Origin: Acidaminobacter sp.
Lineage (GTDB): Bacteria > Bacillota_A > Clostridia > Peptostreptococcales > Acidaminobacteraceae
DNA length: 8,510 nt
NCBI GenBank assembly: GCA_009881125.1
Contig: WXFH01000401.1
Coordinates: 1 to 8,510 of the forward strand
Direction: 5' to 3'
Below, piece by piece: positions 1 through 6,841 of this stretch. The notes under the pieces are model-generated. The model made no database searches, had not been told where the DNA came from, and saw nothing but the letters and a program-made list of their open reading frames with translations. Numbering within the stretch: position 1 is the first letter of the stretch; each line of letters starts with the position of its first letter. Both the position numbers and the translations under genes were made by a program.

Positions 1-10
1 CTTATACCAT

Positions 11-37
11 AAAAAAAGAGTGTGCTGAAGCACACTC
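11..37 (-). terminator. Rho-independent terminator of the TolC-like operon
   Basis: On the minus strand an 8-bp perfect stem (GAGTGTGC / GCACACTC, 18-25 with 30-37) with a 4-base loop is followed directly by seven T's. It begins seven bases after the stop codon of the second TolC-like gene. This is a textbook intrinsic terminator and marks the end of the two-gene operon. Confidence 0.93.
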
Positions 38-44
38 ATAAGAA

Positions 45-1139
45 CTAATCTTTATAAATTTCAAACTTAGTAATAAATGATGTCTTTGCATTATTAAAGC
101 TGTGAAGTGCGGCTTGCCTTTCGCGTCTAATGCTTTCATGAGTTGAGGCTTCTTTGAGGAATTCAACCGCTGTGATCATGCCTCTATCATACTTCAACTT
201 TGCGATCTCATAAGTTTTGACTGAGATGCTATAACGTCCATAAGCAGACAAAAATGTGTCATATTGATTTAATAGATTGTTGTATTCAATTCTAAACTCA
301 TAATCAGCAGATCGTTTGGCTGCATCTAATTTAAAGCTTTCCATTTCCCTGTCACGATCAGCCTGCATCCGCGTACTGCGGTCTGTAGAAAAGTTGCTGG
401 TAATCTCATAAACTTCTTCAGCTAAATCAAGAGCTTCTAATTGTTTAATGAATTCAAGAGAATTTAACCTGTAATTCTCAACCGCCTCAGGTATATCCTC
501 AATTACAGGCAAATCGACTGTCAAGGCAGGCTTAACAAGGTCATAGCGGTCATACGGTGAACGGGACATAATTTCATTCAGCTTGATATAACTCAGCTCA
601 ATGGATCGTTCATACGCAGTCAAACTGCGTTCCATTTGCTCTCGTGTGAAGACCGCCTTATCATAGTCAATTTTTGCTACTCTGCCCATTTCGAACATAA
701 GCTTCTTTGCAGCTTCATCTTTTTGAGCCACAGTCACATCATATTTTGCTTGAAGAAGTGCTTCTTCGGAGTCCAGCAGTTCAAAATAAGCTCCTGTTGC
801 CTGACTCTCAAGCTGCTTCAACAAACTGATTTTTTCCAGGTTTAAATTTTTCGACTGAAATGACGCTCTCAATGGCTCAATATAAACTTTTTGAGCTAGT
901 CCATACCGTTGGTCTGAGGGCGCATTAAAAAGGTCATCCATTAAGTCCTCAGCAACGGCTTTCGTTTCTGTCGTCAGCCAAGAGGAATATTTTATTTGCT
1001 CATCTAAAATTAAAACATTGCTGTTATTGGCTTTTGCCTCTAGGATTACTTCTTCCAAGGTGACCTGCTCCAGCGCAAACCCAGACGACAATGTCAATAC
1101 CATGAGGATGATGCTTATTATGCTTCCACGCTTAATCAT
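45..1139 (-). CDS. TolC/OEP-family-like secreted coiled-coil protein (second gene of pair)
   Basis: Predicted 364-residue exported protein. Residues 1-22 form a signal peptide (Lys-Arg start, hydrophobic core rich in Ile/Leu/Val, likely cleavage after SGFA). The rest is almost wholly helical with heptad-like Leu/Ala/Glu patterning. It resembles outer-membrane efflux proteins: an N-terminal helix (TLEEVILEAKANN), long helical hairpins, and a closing segment with YDRGMITAVEFLKEA followed by a long helix, the usual OEP C-terminal layout. The region between the first helices, where TolC carries barrel strands, contains no obvious amphipathic strands. The start at 1139 is preferred over an upstream in-frame ATG at 1166 because it has GGAGG eight bases upstream and begins a clean signal peptide; the longer form would add an acidic leader before it. 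It follows the other TolC-like gene by one base, so coupled translation is likely. Substrate and partners are unknown; no inner-membrane pump or adaptor gene is visible here. Confidence 0.8.
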   Translation of the reverse strand: MIKRGSIISIILMVLTLSSGFALEQVTLEEVILEAKANNSNVLILDEQIKYSSWLTTETKAVAEDLMDDLFNAPSDQRYGLAQKVYIEPLRASFQSKNLNLEKISLLKQLESQATGAYFELLDSEEALLQAKYDVTVAQKDEAAKKLMFEMGRVAKIDYDKAVFTREQMERSLTAYERSIELSYIKLNEIMSRSPYDRYDLVKPALTVDLPVIEDIPEAVENYRLNSLEFIKQLEALDLAEEVYEITSNFSTDRSTRMQADRDREMESFKLDAAKRSADYEFRIEYNNLLNQYDTFLSAYGRYSISVKTYEIAKLKYDRGMITAVEFLKEASTHESIRRERQAALHSFNNAKTSFITKFEIYKD

Positions 1140-1140
1140 T

Positions 1141-2406
1141 TCATTGTCCTCCCATTCCAGCACCAAAAGTCACCGTTCTAATCAGATTCTGATAGGCAAG
1201 ACTAAATTGGTACGCTTGTTGTTCTATATCGAGCTCTGCTCTGGTAACTGCAAGCTTTGCACCTTGAAGTTCAATATCTGACAGATATCCAACACTGTAA
1301 AATGCTATTGCCCGCTGATAATCCGCCTTAGAAATTTCAAACGCTTCTTTTGAATTCGCAACAGCCTCACGCTTAGTTAAGGCATTATTATAAGCTGAAT
1401 ACAATTCCTGATCAATCTTGCTGACAACAGACTTATACTCCCTTTCAGCCTCAAGGCTATTTATTGCTGCAGCCAATCGCCGAGGATGCTTTTCATCTGT
1501 GATGTAATCCTCCATGAACTTTTCTTCCAGCTGAATGGTGTCCATTTCACTCATAGCCCGAATAGAATCTACTCGCGTTCTGAGTGATAGTCTGCGAAGA
1601 GATTCATAATCCAAAACCTCTTCCAGTTCGGTTTGTAAAGGTTCAACAAAGATGGAAAAAGTCTCGTCGAAATTAAGTCCTGCTAGTGATCTCAGTCGGT
1701 ACTCGAGATTTTCATTCTCTCTCGTTAACCTCTTTAGATCAATTTCCACAGATTGCAGGTCCATTTTCTTCGATTCATATTCCAGTTCAGAAAGTCTGCC
1801 AATTTCAAGTTGAATTTTCGCGATATCCAGTTGTCCTCTAACCAAAGCAAGATACTCGTCCAATACCTTACCCTGAACTCCAAGATACCCCAAATTAAAC
1901 CACAGTGTGTCAATTCCACTTTCCAGTCCATCCACCAATCGGCTTCGATCAATTCTTAAAGTGTCAATTTGTGTACTGAGCTTCATAGGTAATACTCTTA
2001 CAGGAACAATGAAGTTGTCATATATCTGTTCCTCTGTTAAAGATGGCGTCTCAATGCCGTAAATTGATTTAAACAACCCTTGAAGCTGCAAATAAGCAAT
2101 TTTATTAGGATCCGGCGGAGTTTCCGGATTTGTTGGATCCTCCGGATCCGGAATCAAGTGGGCACCCGCTTCATAAAGTTTGACGTAGTTTTGATAAGCC
2201 TCATAAAGGTCCTCAATGTTATCTTTTGCGTCATTAACCGTTTCTAAAGTCTCCTGCAATGTGATGATCCCATTTTCTATTGCTTGATATTCAATGCTTG
2301 ATTCAACTGCCTTTTTTTTCAGAGATTCCCTTGTTTCGTTTTCTGCCGCGAAACCAGAAAATGATGTTAACGCCATGCACAAGAGCAACGCAATAAGCCT
2401 TTTCAA
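1141..2406 (-). CDS. TolC/OEP-family-like secreted coiled-coil protein (first gene of pair)
   Basis: Predicted 421-residue exported protein from a TTG start. The signal peptide (KRLIALLLCMALTSFSGFAA) begins right at this TTG, which has GAAGG seven bases upstream. An in-frame ATG at 2430 would add an acidic leader (MNDREGEG) and lacks a ribosome site, so I reject it. The mature protein is dominated by long charged helices typical of the OEP (outer-membrane efflux protein) fold, with two hairpin halves; the stretch DIAKIQLEIGRLSELEYESKKMD splits into a conserved-looking 'L..GRLSELE' turn and a helix, repeated near the C-terminus as 'YSVGYLSDIELQGAK'. These two G-x-L-S motifs mark the pseudo-repeat of the family. 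Around residues 86-100 a Pro/Asp-rich loop replaces the place where a barrel strand would be expected. First gene of an operon with the 45-1139 gene; likely transcribed from the TATAAT promoter at 2458-2463. Confidence 0.78.
   Translation of the reverse strand: MKRLIALLLCMALTSFSGFAAENETRESLKKKAVESSIEYQAIENGIITLQETLETVNDAKDNIEDLYEAYQNYVKLYEAGAHLIPDPEDPTNPETPPDPNKIAYLQLQGLFKSIYGIETPSLTEEQIYDNFIVPVRVLPMKLSTQIDTLRIDRSRLVDGLESGIDTLWFNLGYLGVQGKVLDEYLALVRGQLDIAKIQLEIGRLSELEYESKKMDLQSVEIDLKRLTRENENLEYRLRSLAGLNFDETFSIFVEPLQTELEEVLDYESLRRLSLRTRVDSIRAMSEMDTIQLEEKFMEDYITDEKHPRRLAAAINSLEAEREYKSVVSKIDQELYSAYNNALTKREAVANSKEAFEISKADYQRAIAFYSVGYLSDIELQGAKLAVTRAELDIEQQAYQFSLAYQNLIRTVTFGAGMGGQ
1148..1152 (-). 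promoter_or_regulatory. RBS inside the upstream gene that fixes the start at 1139
   Basis: GGAGG lies within the last codons of the preceding gene, eight bases before the ATG at 1139. The stop TGA (1143-1141), one A, then ATG gives a TGA-A-ATG junction suited to translational re-initiation. Confidence 0.8.
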
Positions 2407-2410
2407 TCCT

Positions 2411-2418
2411 TCACCTTC
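2411..2418 (-). promoter_or_regulatory. RBS supporting a TTG start at 2406
   Basis: GAAGGTGA on the minus strand places its GAAGG core seven bases before TTG at 2406. The alternative ATG at 2430 has only AT-rich, SD-free sequence upstream, so this site decides the start. Confidence 0.65.
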
Positions 2419-2457
2419 TCTATCATTCATCTATTTGCATTTGAAGATTACTTTCAT

Positions 2458-2463
2458 ATTATA
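2458..2463 (-). promoter_or_regulatory. Promoter -10 box for the TolC-like operon
   Basis: A perfect TATAAT on the minus strand. Transcription would begin near 2451, giving a leader of about 45 bases to the TTG at 2406. No good -35 box is present at 17 bases (ACAAAA); an AAGACA lies at 20 bases. It sits just downstream of the terminator of the preceding SLH gene, the right place for a new transcription unit. Confidence 0.6.
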
Positions 2464-2512
2464 CCCTTTTAATTGGATTCTTTTGTCTTTATTATATATG
2501 AAATTTTAATTT

Positions 2513-2562
2513 AACAAAAGAACAGTGAACTCTGGTGTCTACACCTAAGTTCACTGTTCTTT
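2513..2562 (-). terminator. Long palindromic terminator after the larger SLH gene
   Basis: A 15-bp perfect stem (2517-2531 with 2548-2562; inner edge GTGAACT / AGTTCAC) carries a second small stem (GGTGT / ACACC) in its 16-base apical region. On the minus strand the stem ends in TTCTTT and runs on into TGTTAA, giving a U-rich tail about 31 bases after the stop of the SLH gene. The structure is close to symmetric, though the tail on the plus strand (GTTTCAT) is weaker. Confidence 0.8.
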
Positions 2563-2593
2563 GTTTCATAAAGTAAGATTATTGATCTGTCAC

Positions 2594-4732
2594 CTAATCC
2601 GCCAAATCAAGGATGGTATCGAAATTAATTGTCGTTGAAACGATTGTATTTCCTGATAGATCTTGTACCCTTAGAATTCTTATTCTGCCGGTAGATTCCT
2701 GAGATTCAGCAAATTCATCATCTGTAAGTCTCAATACAACCGCATAGTTATCAATATAAAACTCAGGATCATTTTGAACTCTTATGCCATTGATTTCATA
2801 GCTGGATTTAGATAATGCTGTACTGGAAACTGGTTCACTAAACGTTATATAGACTTCCTTTTCAACACTATCTTGCTCTATTTCAACAATTGTAGGAGGA
2901 TACGTATCAGCGACATTTAAATCTTTCGAGTAGGATGTCAGTATATTTGGTGTCAATGCGAGATCGGTGATATCGCTCAAATTGACTCTAATAGATGTCC
3001 CAGTTAAATCAACACCTTCCAATTCAACAGTGTATGATTTTCCGGAGCCATCAACATCAATTACCAGACCATCTATTGGCGTTTCGCCAGAATCCGCATA
3101 AGTCACATCAATATTATCCTCATCAAAACTGACACTTTCACTAAATTCCAACGTCAATTTTACAAGGGATTGATTAGAAGAAGCAATCGTCAATTTGGAG
3201 ACGGATGGTTTTGTTGCATCAACCGTCACTGTCGTCGTATAACTTCCACCCATAAATGCATTGTCATACTCATCTGTTATGACACCGCCGGAAGCATTTT
3301 CTTCAAGAATATATATGGTTCTGCTACCTGCTGATAAAGGATTGCCATTTACAACATCACCGTCTCTCTCAGCAAATTTCACATAGACCTGTTTTGTGCT
3401 CTCACTGATGGTGATCAAATCAGTCATAGCGGCATCTGCATAAATCGCTAGAGGCACATTGGAAGCTGAGGTATGATAAAAATGTTCCTTCGTCAATCCT
3501 GAGACGGTTTTACTGAACTCAACGTAGACATAGCCTTCCGTCGCTTTTCTGATCGTTGCTGTTGGGTCAAAATTTGATTGTCTGTAAGTGAGCTTAACGT
3601 CATAGGAAGTATTGGAGTATCCTGCATAATCTTTGAAAGTACGAACTTTGTAGGTATAAGATGTGTTTTCTGCGGGCGCCTTGCTAAGTTCAGCAATAAT
3701 CACTCGTGAACCTGTGCCTTCAAAGGATGCTGCACTCGTATAAAGCGCACTAGAACTGGAAGGATAAACTTGAACTGTTCCAACCGTTTTAATCGGTTCG
3801 CTGAATGTGAGTTCTACAAACTGAGGTCCCAATAAACGGACAGATTCAATATCTGGTTGATCGTCATCATCTGTTTTGAAAGACATCGTAATCTTAGAAA
3901 ATGGGGAATTATCTTCGGATCTTAAACCGCTGATTGTAATCTTATAGGAGGTATCATTTGACAGTGCGCTGGATAATGTTAATCTGACTGTTGATCCATC
4001 CGAGATCAACTCAGGTGTAACTGTACGGTTTGAAATCACAAAGTCTGAACTGGACATTGTCGACTCATCCACAGGCTTTGTAAACACAATCTCAATTTCC
4101 TTCAAATTTGTTGCGGTGATTGATTTAACTTCAAATGGAAGTTCTTCCGGTTCCAAGACATTAAGCTTTTCACCGAGTGTAAAGTTTTGATCCTCCATTT
4201 TAGTATACAGTGTCTTCAGCATGACTTTAAAAAGATTCCCACGCAAAATGTTGCTTGTTTCACTCAAGTTAAGGCCTTCAAACAGTCCCAGTGATTTAGC
4301 TTTTGAGTAGGCTGTTGTCCACGTAAAATCACTAGGAGCCGTATATCCTAATGCTTTCAGCATAAAGACACTTGCTTCCTGAACAGTATGAAACTGCTCG
4401 TAACCGAATCGATTATTTCCAATTCCGGCTGTCCAACCACGATACTGGCCATAAGCAACGTAGCGCTCACCCCAGTGATTATTGCGGTCCGCAAATGTTG
4501 ACGGTTTTGACCACGCAAAAGCCTGGTCATATTCACCCAGCATTCTGGCTAAAATGACCATCATTTCTGTCCGAGTCAAATTCTGTCCTTCATTTAAATT
4601 CCCATATTGGTCACCTGCGAGCAAGCCCATTTCTTTGAGTTGCTCACCGGCAGTCGGATCTGCGGCATAGGTCATTGGCACTGCTGTAAACATCAGCATA
4701 AATATCATTATGATTGTAATAAATTTCCTCAT
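2594..4732 (-). CDS. SLH-domain cell-surface protein with about five SbsA-type Ig-like repeats
   Basis: Predicted 712-residue secreted wall-anchored protein. Residues 1-23 are a signal peptide ending TYA/AD. Three SLH modules follow: residues 29-71 (with the LTRTE motif that corresponds to the TRAE binding motif), about 79-130 (HWGERYVAY..., TVQEASVFMLKALGY) and about 135-175 (ILRGNLFKVMLKTL). In this family SLH trimers bind secondary cell-wall polymers. From about residue 200 to the end come about five Ig-like repeats, each marked by a strand of the type VELTFSEPI, VYVEFSKTV, LTLEFSESV or VYITFSEPV. The in-frame ATG at 4792 is rejected: the start at 4732 has GGGGG eight bases upstream, opens a clean signal peptide, and brings the SLH part into gap-free register with the neighbouring paralogue. 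The TRAE-like motif is clear only in module 1. No enzyme domain is seen; it is likely an S-layer component or surface scaffold. Confidence 0.92.
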   Translation of the reverse strand: MRKFITIIMIFMLMFTAVPMTYAADPTAGEQLKEMGLLAGDQYGNLNEGQNLTRTEMMVILARMLGEYDQAFAWSKPSTFADRNNHWGERYVAYGQYRGWTAGIGNNRFGYEQFHTVQEASVFMLKALGYTAPSDFTWTTAYSKAKSLGLFEGLNLSETSNILRGNLFKVMLKTLYTKMEDQNFTLGEKLNVLEPEELPFEVKSITATNLKEIEIVFTKPVDESTMSSSDFVISNRTVTPELISDGSTVRLTLSSALSNDTSYKITISGLRSEDNSPFSKITMSFKTDDDDQPDIESVRLLGPQFVELTFSEPIKTVGTVQVYPSSSSALYTSAASFEGTGSRVIIAELSKAPAENTSYTYKVRTFKDYAGYSNTSYDVKLTYRQSNFDPTATIRKATEGYVYVEFSKTVSGLTKEHFYHTSASNVPLAIYADAAMTDLITISESTKQVYVKFAERDGDVVNGNPLSAGSRTIYILEENASGGVITDEYDNAFMGGSYTTTVTVDATKPSVSKLTIASSNQSLVKLTLEFSESVSFDEDNIDVTYADSGETPIDGLVIDVDGSGKSYTVELEGVDLTGTSIRVNLSDITDLALTPNILTSYSKDLNVADTYPPTIVEIEQDSVEKEVYITFSEPVSSTALSKSSYEINGIRVQNDPEFYIDNYAVVLRLTDDEFAESQESTGRIRILRVQDLSGNTIVSTTINFDTILDLAD

Positions 4733-4740
4733 TTTGCGTT

Positions 4741-4747
4741 CCCCCTT
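4741..4747 (-). promoter_or_regulatory. G-rich RBS that fixes the SLH gene start at 4732
   Basis: AAGGGGG followed by eight bases (AACGCAAA) and ATG. The paralogous SLH gene also has a GGGGG-containing ribosome site, which supports choosing this start over the ATG 60 bases upstream. Confidence 0.75.
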
Positions 4748-4831
4748 GGTTATAATGGGTTCATATCCTAACGTCTTGTTAGACGAATCCATTCTGCATT
4801 TAGTTCCATATCATATCTCAATTTCCAAAAT

Positions 4832-4860
4832 ACATCCTCAGCTTGAAGTGCTGAGGATGT
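4832..4860 (-). terminator. Stem-loop between the two SLH genes, probable (leaky) terminator
   Basis: An 11-bp perfect stem (ACATCCTCAGC / GCTGAGGATGT) with a 7-base loop lies 35 bases after the stop of the smaller SLH gene. On the minus strand its tail is only ATTTTGG, so termination may be partial. On the plus strand the tail TTTATTTTTA is better, but no plus-strand gene needs it. An 8-bp inverted repeat (ACTGATGA / TCATCAGT, 4874-4900) overlaps the stop codon just before it. I saw no convincing separate promoter for the downstream SLH gene, so read-through that lowers its expression is possible. Confidence 0.55.
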
Positions 4861-4895
4861 TTTATTTTTATGGACTGATGAGACATCTTCATTCA

Positions 4896-6095
4896 TCAGT
4901 TAGCTGCTTTAGCTATGACCTTGTAGTCTCCAACAACAACATTTCCAGCTTCATCTATTGTATCGTCTGGATCTTCAATACTTTCAACCGACACTGTCTG
5001 TGATGTATTATAATCTGATACAAAAATCTTAATGACATCATCATCCACAAAGTCATAACCAAATATCTCAATTTCATTATCGTTGACCTTTACAATAAAA
5101 TCAGATAGATCAAATACGGATAGATCTTCATTGAAGTTAATGAGAATGGTTGAATTGTTGACTTTTTCAGCAGACTTTATGAATGGTTTTGTATTGTCAA
5201 TCAAGCCATCAACGATTTGAATCAAGTGCTCACGATCCAGCCTTTCTCCATCATCACTGAGGATATTCTCCGAAATAGTTAGCACATAAGTGTCGGTTTT
5301 TTCGATACTGCCATCTGGCAATTCAATAATAACCTCATCTTTATTCGTGTCAGAAAAATAAAGGACCGTCCCTGATGGAAGTGCTTTCCCATCTAATCTA
5401 TAATTTGAAGACAAAAGCGCACCAGATGACATTTCTTCAGAAAAAACAATTCTAATCTCATTTGCATAAGTTGTCAGCCACTGAACTTCAAGATCTCCAG
5501 ATGGATATGAACTAGTAAATCCTTCAAGCTTATCAAGAAGTGTATAGTTTTGAGCTTTTACACGCGTGCTTAGAGTATTAAGCATAACTTCGAATAGATC
5601 TCCTCTAAGAATTTCGTCAGTTTCTTTTAAATTAAGCCCCTCAAACAGGCCAAGTTGTTTAGCTTTGGTATATGCACTGCTCCAGGTAAAGTCGTTTGGC
5701 GCTGTGTAACCTAGTGCCTTAAGCATGAATACACTTGCTTCCTGAACGTTATGACTCATATCATATCCAAATTTATTGTTCCCTATCCCTACCGTCCAAC
5801 CACGATATTGGGCATAGGCAACATAACGTTCTGACCAATGACCTGCGCCATCCGAAAAAGTTGATTTTCTAGTCCATTTGTAGGCTTGTTCATATTCACC
5901 TAACATTCTGGTAAGAATGACCATCATCTCTGACCGCGTCAGATATTGATTCTCATTTAGATTTCCATATAGGTCACCAGCCAGCAACCCCATGTCTTGA
6001 AGCTGCTCACCTGCAGATAATGCTGCGGAATAGCTGCCCGGTATTAATCCAAAGCACAAAACAAGGACTAGAACGACAGATATGAATTTCTTCAT
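4896..6095 (-). CDS. SLH-domain cell-surface protein with two Ig-like repeats
   Basis: Predicted 399-residue secreted wall-anchored protein. Residues 1-23 form a signal peptide (two Lys, then a Val/Leu core). Three SLH modules occupy about residues 29-175: module 1 has LTRSE, module 2 HWSERYVAY and NVQEASVFMLKALGY, module 3 ILRGDLFEVMLNTL. The C-terminal half has two SbsA-type Ig-like repeats, starting near residues 201 (strand IRIVFSEEM) and 303 (strand ILINFNEDL). Over residues 31-190 it matches the downstream SLH protein at 116 of 160 positions without a single gap (hand count), while the Ig-like parts show no such register. The last domain is strongly acidic (many Asp/Glu), as often seen in Ca2+-binding surface proteins. 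The ATG at 6095 has GGAGG six bases upstream. Likely role: S-layer-associated or surface-exposed structural protein; no catalytic motif was seen. Confidence 0.92.
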   Translation of the reverse strand: MKKFISVVLVLVLCFGLIPGSYSAALSAGEQLQDMGLLAGDLYGNLNENQYLTRSEMMVILTRMLGEYEQAYKWTRKSTFSDGAGHWSERYVAYAQYRGWTVGIGNNKFGYDMSHNVQEASVFMLKALGYTAPNDFTWSSAYTKAKQLGLFEGLNLKETDEILRGDLFEVMLNTLSTRVKAQNYTLLDKLEGFTSSYPSGDLEVQWLTTYANEIRIVFSEEMSSGALLSSNYRLDGKALPSGTVLYFSDTNKDEVIIELPDGSIEKTDTYVLTISENILSDDGERLDREHLIQIVDGLIDNTKPFIKSAEKVNNSTILINFNEDLSVFDLSDFIVKVNDNEIEIFGYDFVDDDVIKIFVSDYNTSQTVSVESIEDPDDTIDEAGNVVVGDYKVIAKAAN

Positions 6096-6302
6096 TTTCT
6101 TCCTCCCCCTATTAATACTTGATTAGACTAGACAAAAATCATTTTGTGACTGAATCCAAGTATTCCAAGTATACCAGGTTTTGATGACTACATTTTAATA
6201 ATACCATTCATCCTCTTATTCAACCATATTTTCTCATTAAGATTAGTTAACAATTATCTTTGGGATAGATGTACATTCACAAAAAATCAAAACTACTCGC
6301 TT
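6096..6302 (-). promoter_or_regulatory. Leader and promoter region of the SLH genes
   Basis: This 207-base gap holds no reading frame. On the minus strand TGGTATACT (6168-6176) is an extended -10 box with no recognisable -35; transcription would begin near 6161 and give a leader of about 65 bases. A weaker pair, TTGAAT and TATTAA spaced by 17 bases, lies further upstream. The G-rich ribosome site GGGGGAGG sits at 6102-6109. A small inverted repeat (ACAAAA / TTTTGT, 6132-6147) lies in the leader. Confidence 0.45.
6155..6172 (-). repeat. Two tandem 9-bp repeats overlapping the -10 candidate
   Basis: TCCAAGTAT occurs twice head to tail on the plus strand (ATACTTGGA twice on the minus strand). 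The upstream copy on the minus strand contributes most of the TATACT hexamer; the second copy lies at and just downstream of the -10. Confidence 0.7.
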
Positions 6303-6316
6303 GAGCCTTAAGGCTC
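6303..6316 (-). other. Candidate right-end hairpin of the IS200-type element
   Basis: GAGCCTTAAGGCTC is a perfect 14-base palindrome, followed on the minus strand by AAGCG, so that TCAA spans its edge. TCAA is the right-end cleavage sequence of IS608, but applying it here is inference. Confidence 0.45.
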
Positions 6317-6352
6317 TTTGAAAAAGTCTGCCAACTGCTTATATTCTCGGCC

Positions 6353-6368
6353 GGCTGCTAAAGCAGCC
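6353..6368 (-). other. Hairpin directly after the tnpA stop codon
   Basis: GGCTGC / GCAGCC form a 6-7 bp stem starting in the stop codon TAG. It lacks a U-tract (next bases GGCCGAG), so it is more likely a right-end DNA structure or a 3' mRNA-protecting hairpin than a terminator. Confidence 0.5.
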
Positions 6369-6841
6369 TATTTTTTGACCTTTTTCACTTGCTCACCCGT
6401 AAACGGGTCAACATACTCCTCTATACTTATCTGATCGTGTGCTATGTCCTCATCTAATTGATTTCTTACGTACTCTCTTATTTGCTTTTCATTACGTCCC
6501 ACTGTATCCACATAATATACTCTACACCAGAAATGCCGGTTTCCATACTTGTACTTTAAGTTGGCATGCCGGTCAAATATCATGAGCGAACTTTTTCCTT
6601 TCAGGTATCTCATAATACTAGCTACACTGTACTTTGGCGGTATTGCAATTACCATGTGAATATGATCTGAGCAAGCGGTCGCTTCAAGTATTTCGATACC
6701 TTTTTGCTCACATAATTTCCGTAAAACCCTCCCTATATCGTTCTTTATTTTTCCGCAAATCACTTGTCGGCGATATTTGGGAGCAAATACTATGTGATAT
6801 TTGCAGTTCCATTTTGTATGTGCTAAACTATGCTTATCCAT
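6368..6841 (-). CDS. tnpA: IS200-type Y1 (HUH) transposase TnpA
   Basis: A 157-residue single-strand DNA transposase. It works as a dimer, recognises subterminal hairpins, and cuts and rejoins single-stranded DNA through a 5'-phosphotyrosine. Visible features are the N-terminal YHIVFAPKYRR strand, the HUH motif as H60-I-H62 in SDHIHM, and the catalytic tyrosine Y124 in IREYVRNQ with the trailing Gln at 128, which belongs to the metal/active-site helix. The GNRHFWCRVYYVDTVG segment is also characteristic. All catalytic residues are present and the length is normal for the family, so the protein looks functional. The ATG at 6841 has AAGGAGG at 6851-6857, but this ribosome site is locked in a long hairpin. 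No accessory tnpB or guide-RNA region is present. Confidence 0.95.
   Translation of the reverse strand: MDKHSLAHTKWNCKYHIVFAPKYRRQVICGKIKNDIGRVLRKLCEQKGIEILEATACSDHIHMVIAIPPKYSVASIMRYLKGKSSLMIFDRHANLKYKYGNRHFWCRVYYVDTVGRNEKQIREYVRNQLDEDIAHDQISIEEYVDPFTGEQVKKVKK

Noticed and set aside
1018..1281. Plus-strand reading frame of 87 codons
   Set aside because: It is antisense to the junction of the two TolC-like genes, has no ribosome site or recognisable domain, and mirrors their coding bias.
4768..4785. Small inverted repeat CTAAC/GTTAG upstream of the large SLH gene as an operator
   Set aside because: Only five pairs, with alternative pairing CGTCT/AGACG; no promoter is positioned to be controlled by it.
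4733..4792. N-terminal extension of the large SLH protein from the ATG at 4792
   Set aside because: The extension is not signal-peptide-like and spans the ribosome site for 4732; the shorter start also gives exact residue register with the paralogue.
4710..5003. Plus-strand reading frame of 97 codons across the SLH intergenic region
   Set aside because: It runs through the hairpin at 4832-4860 and antisense to both SLH genes; composition is not protein-like.
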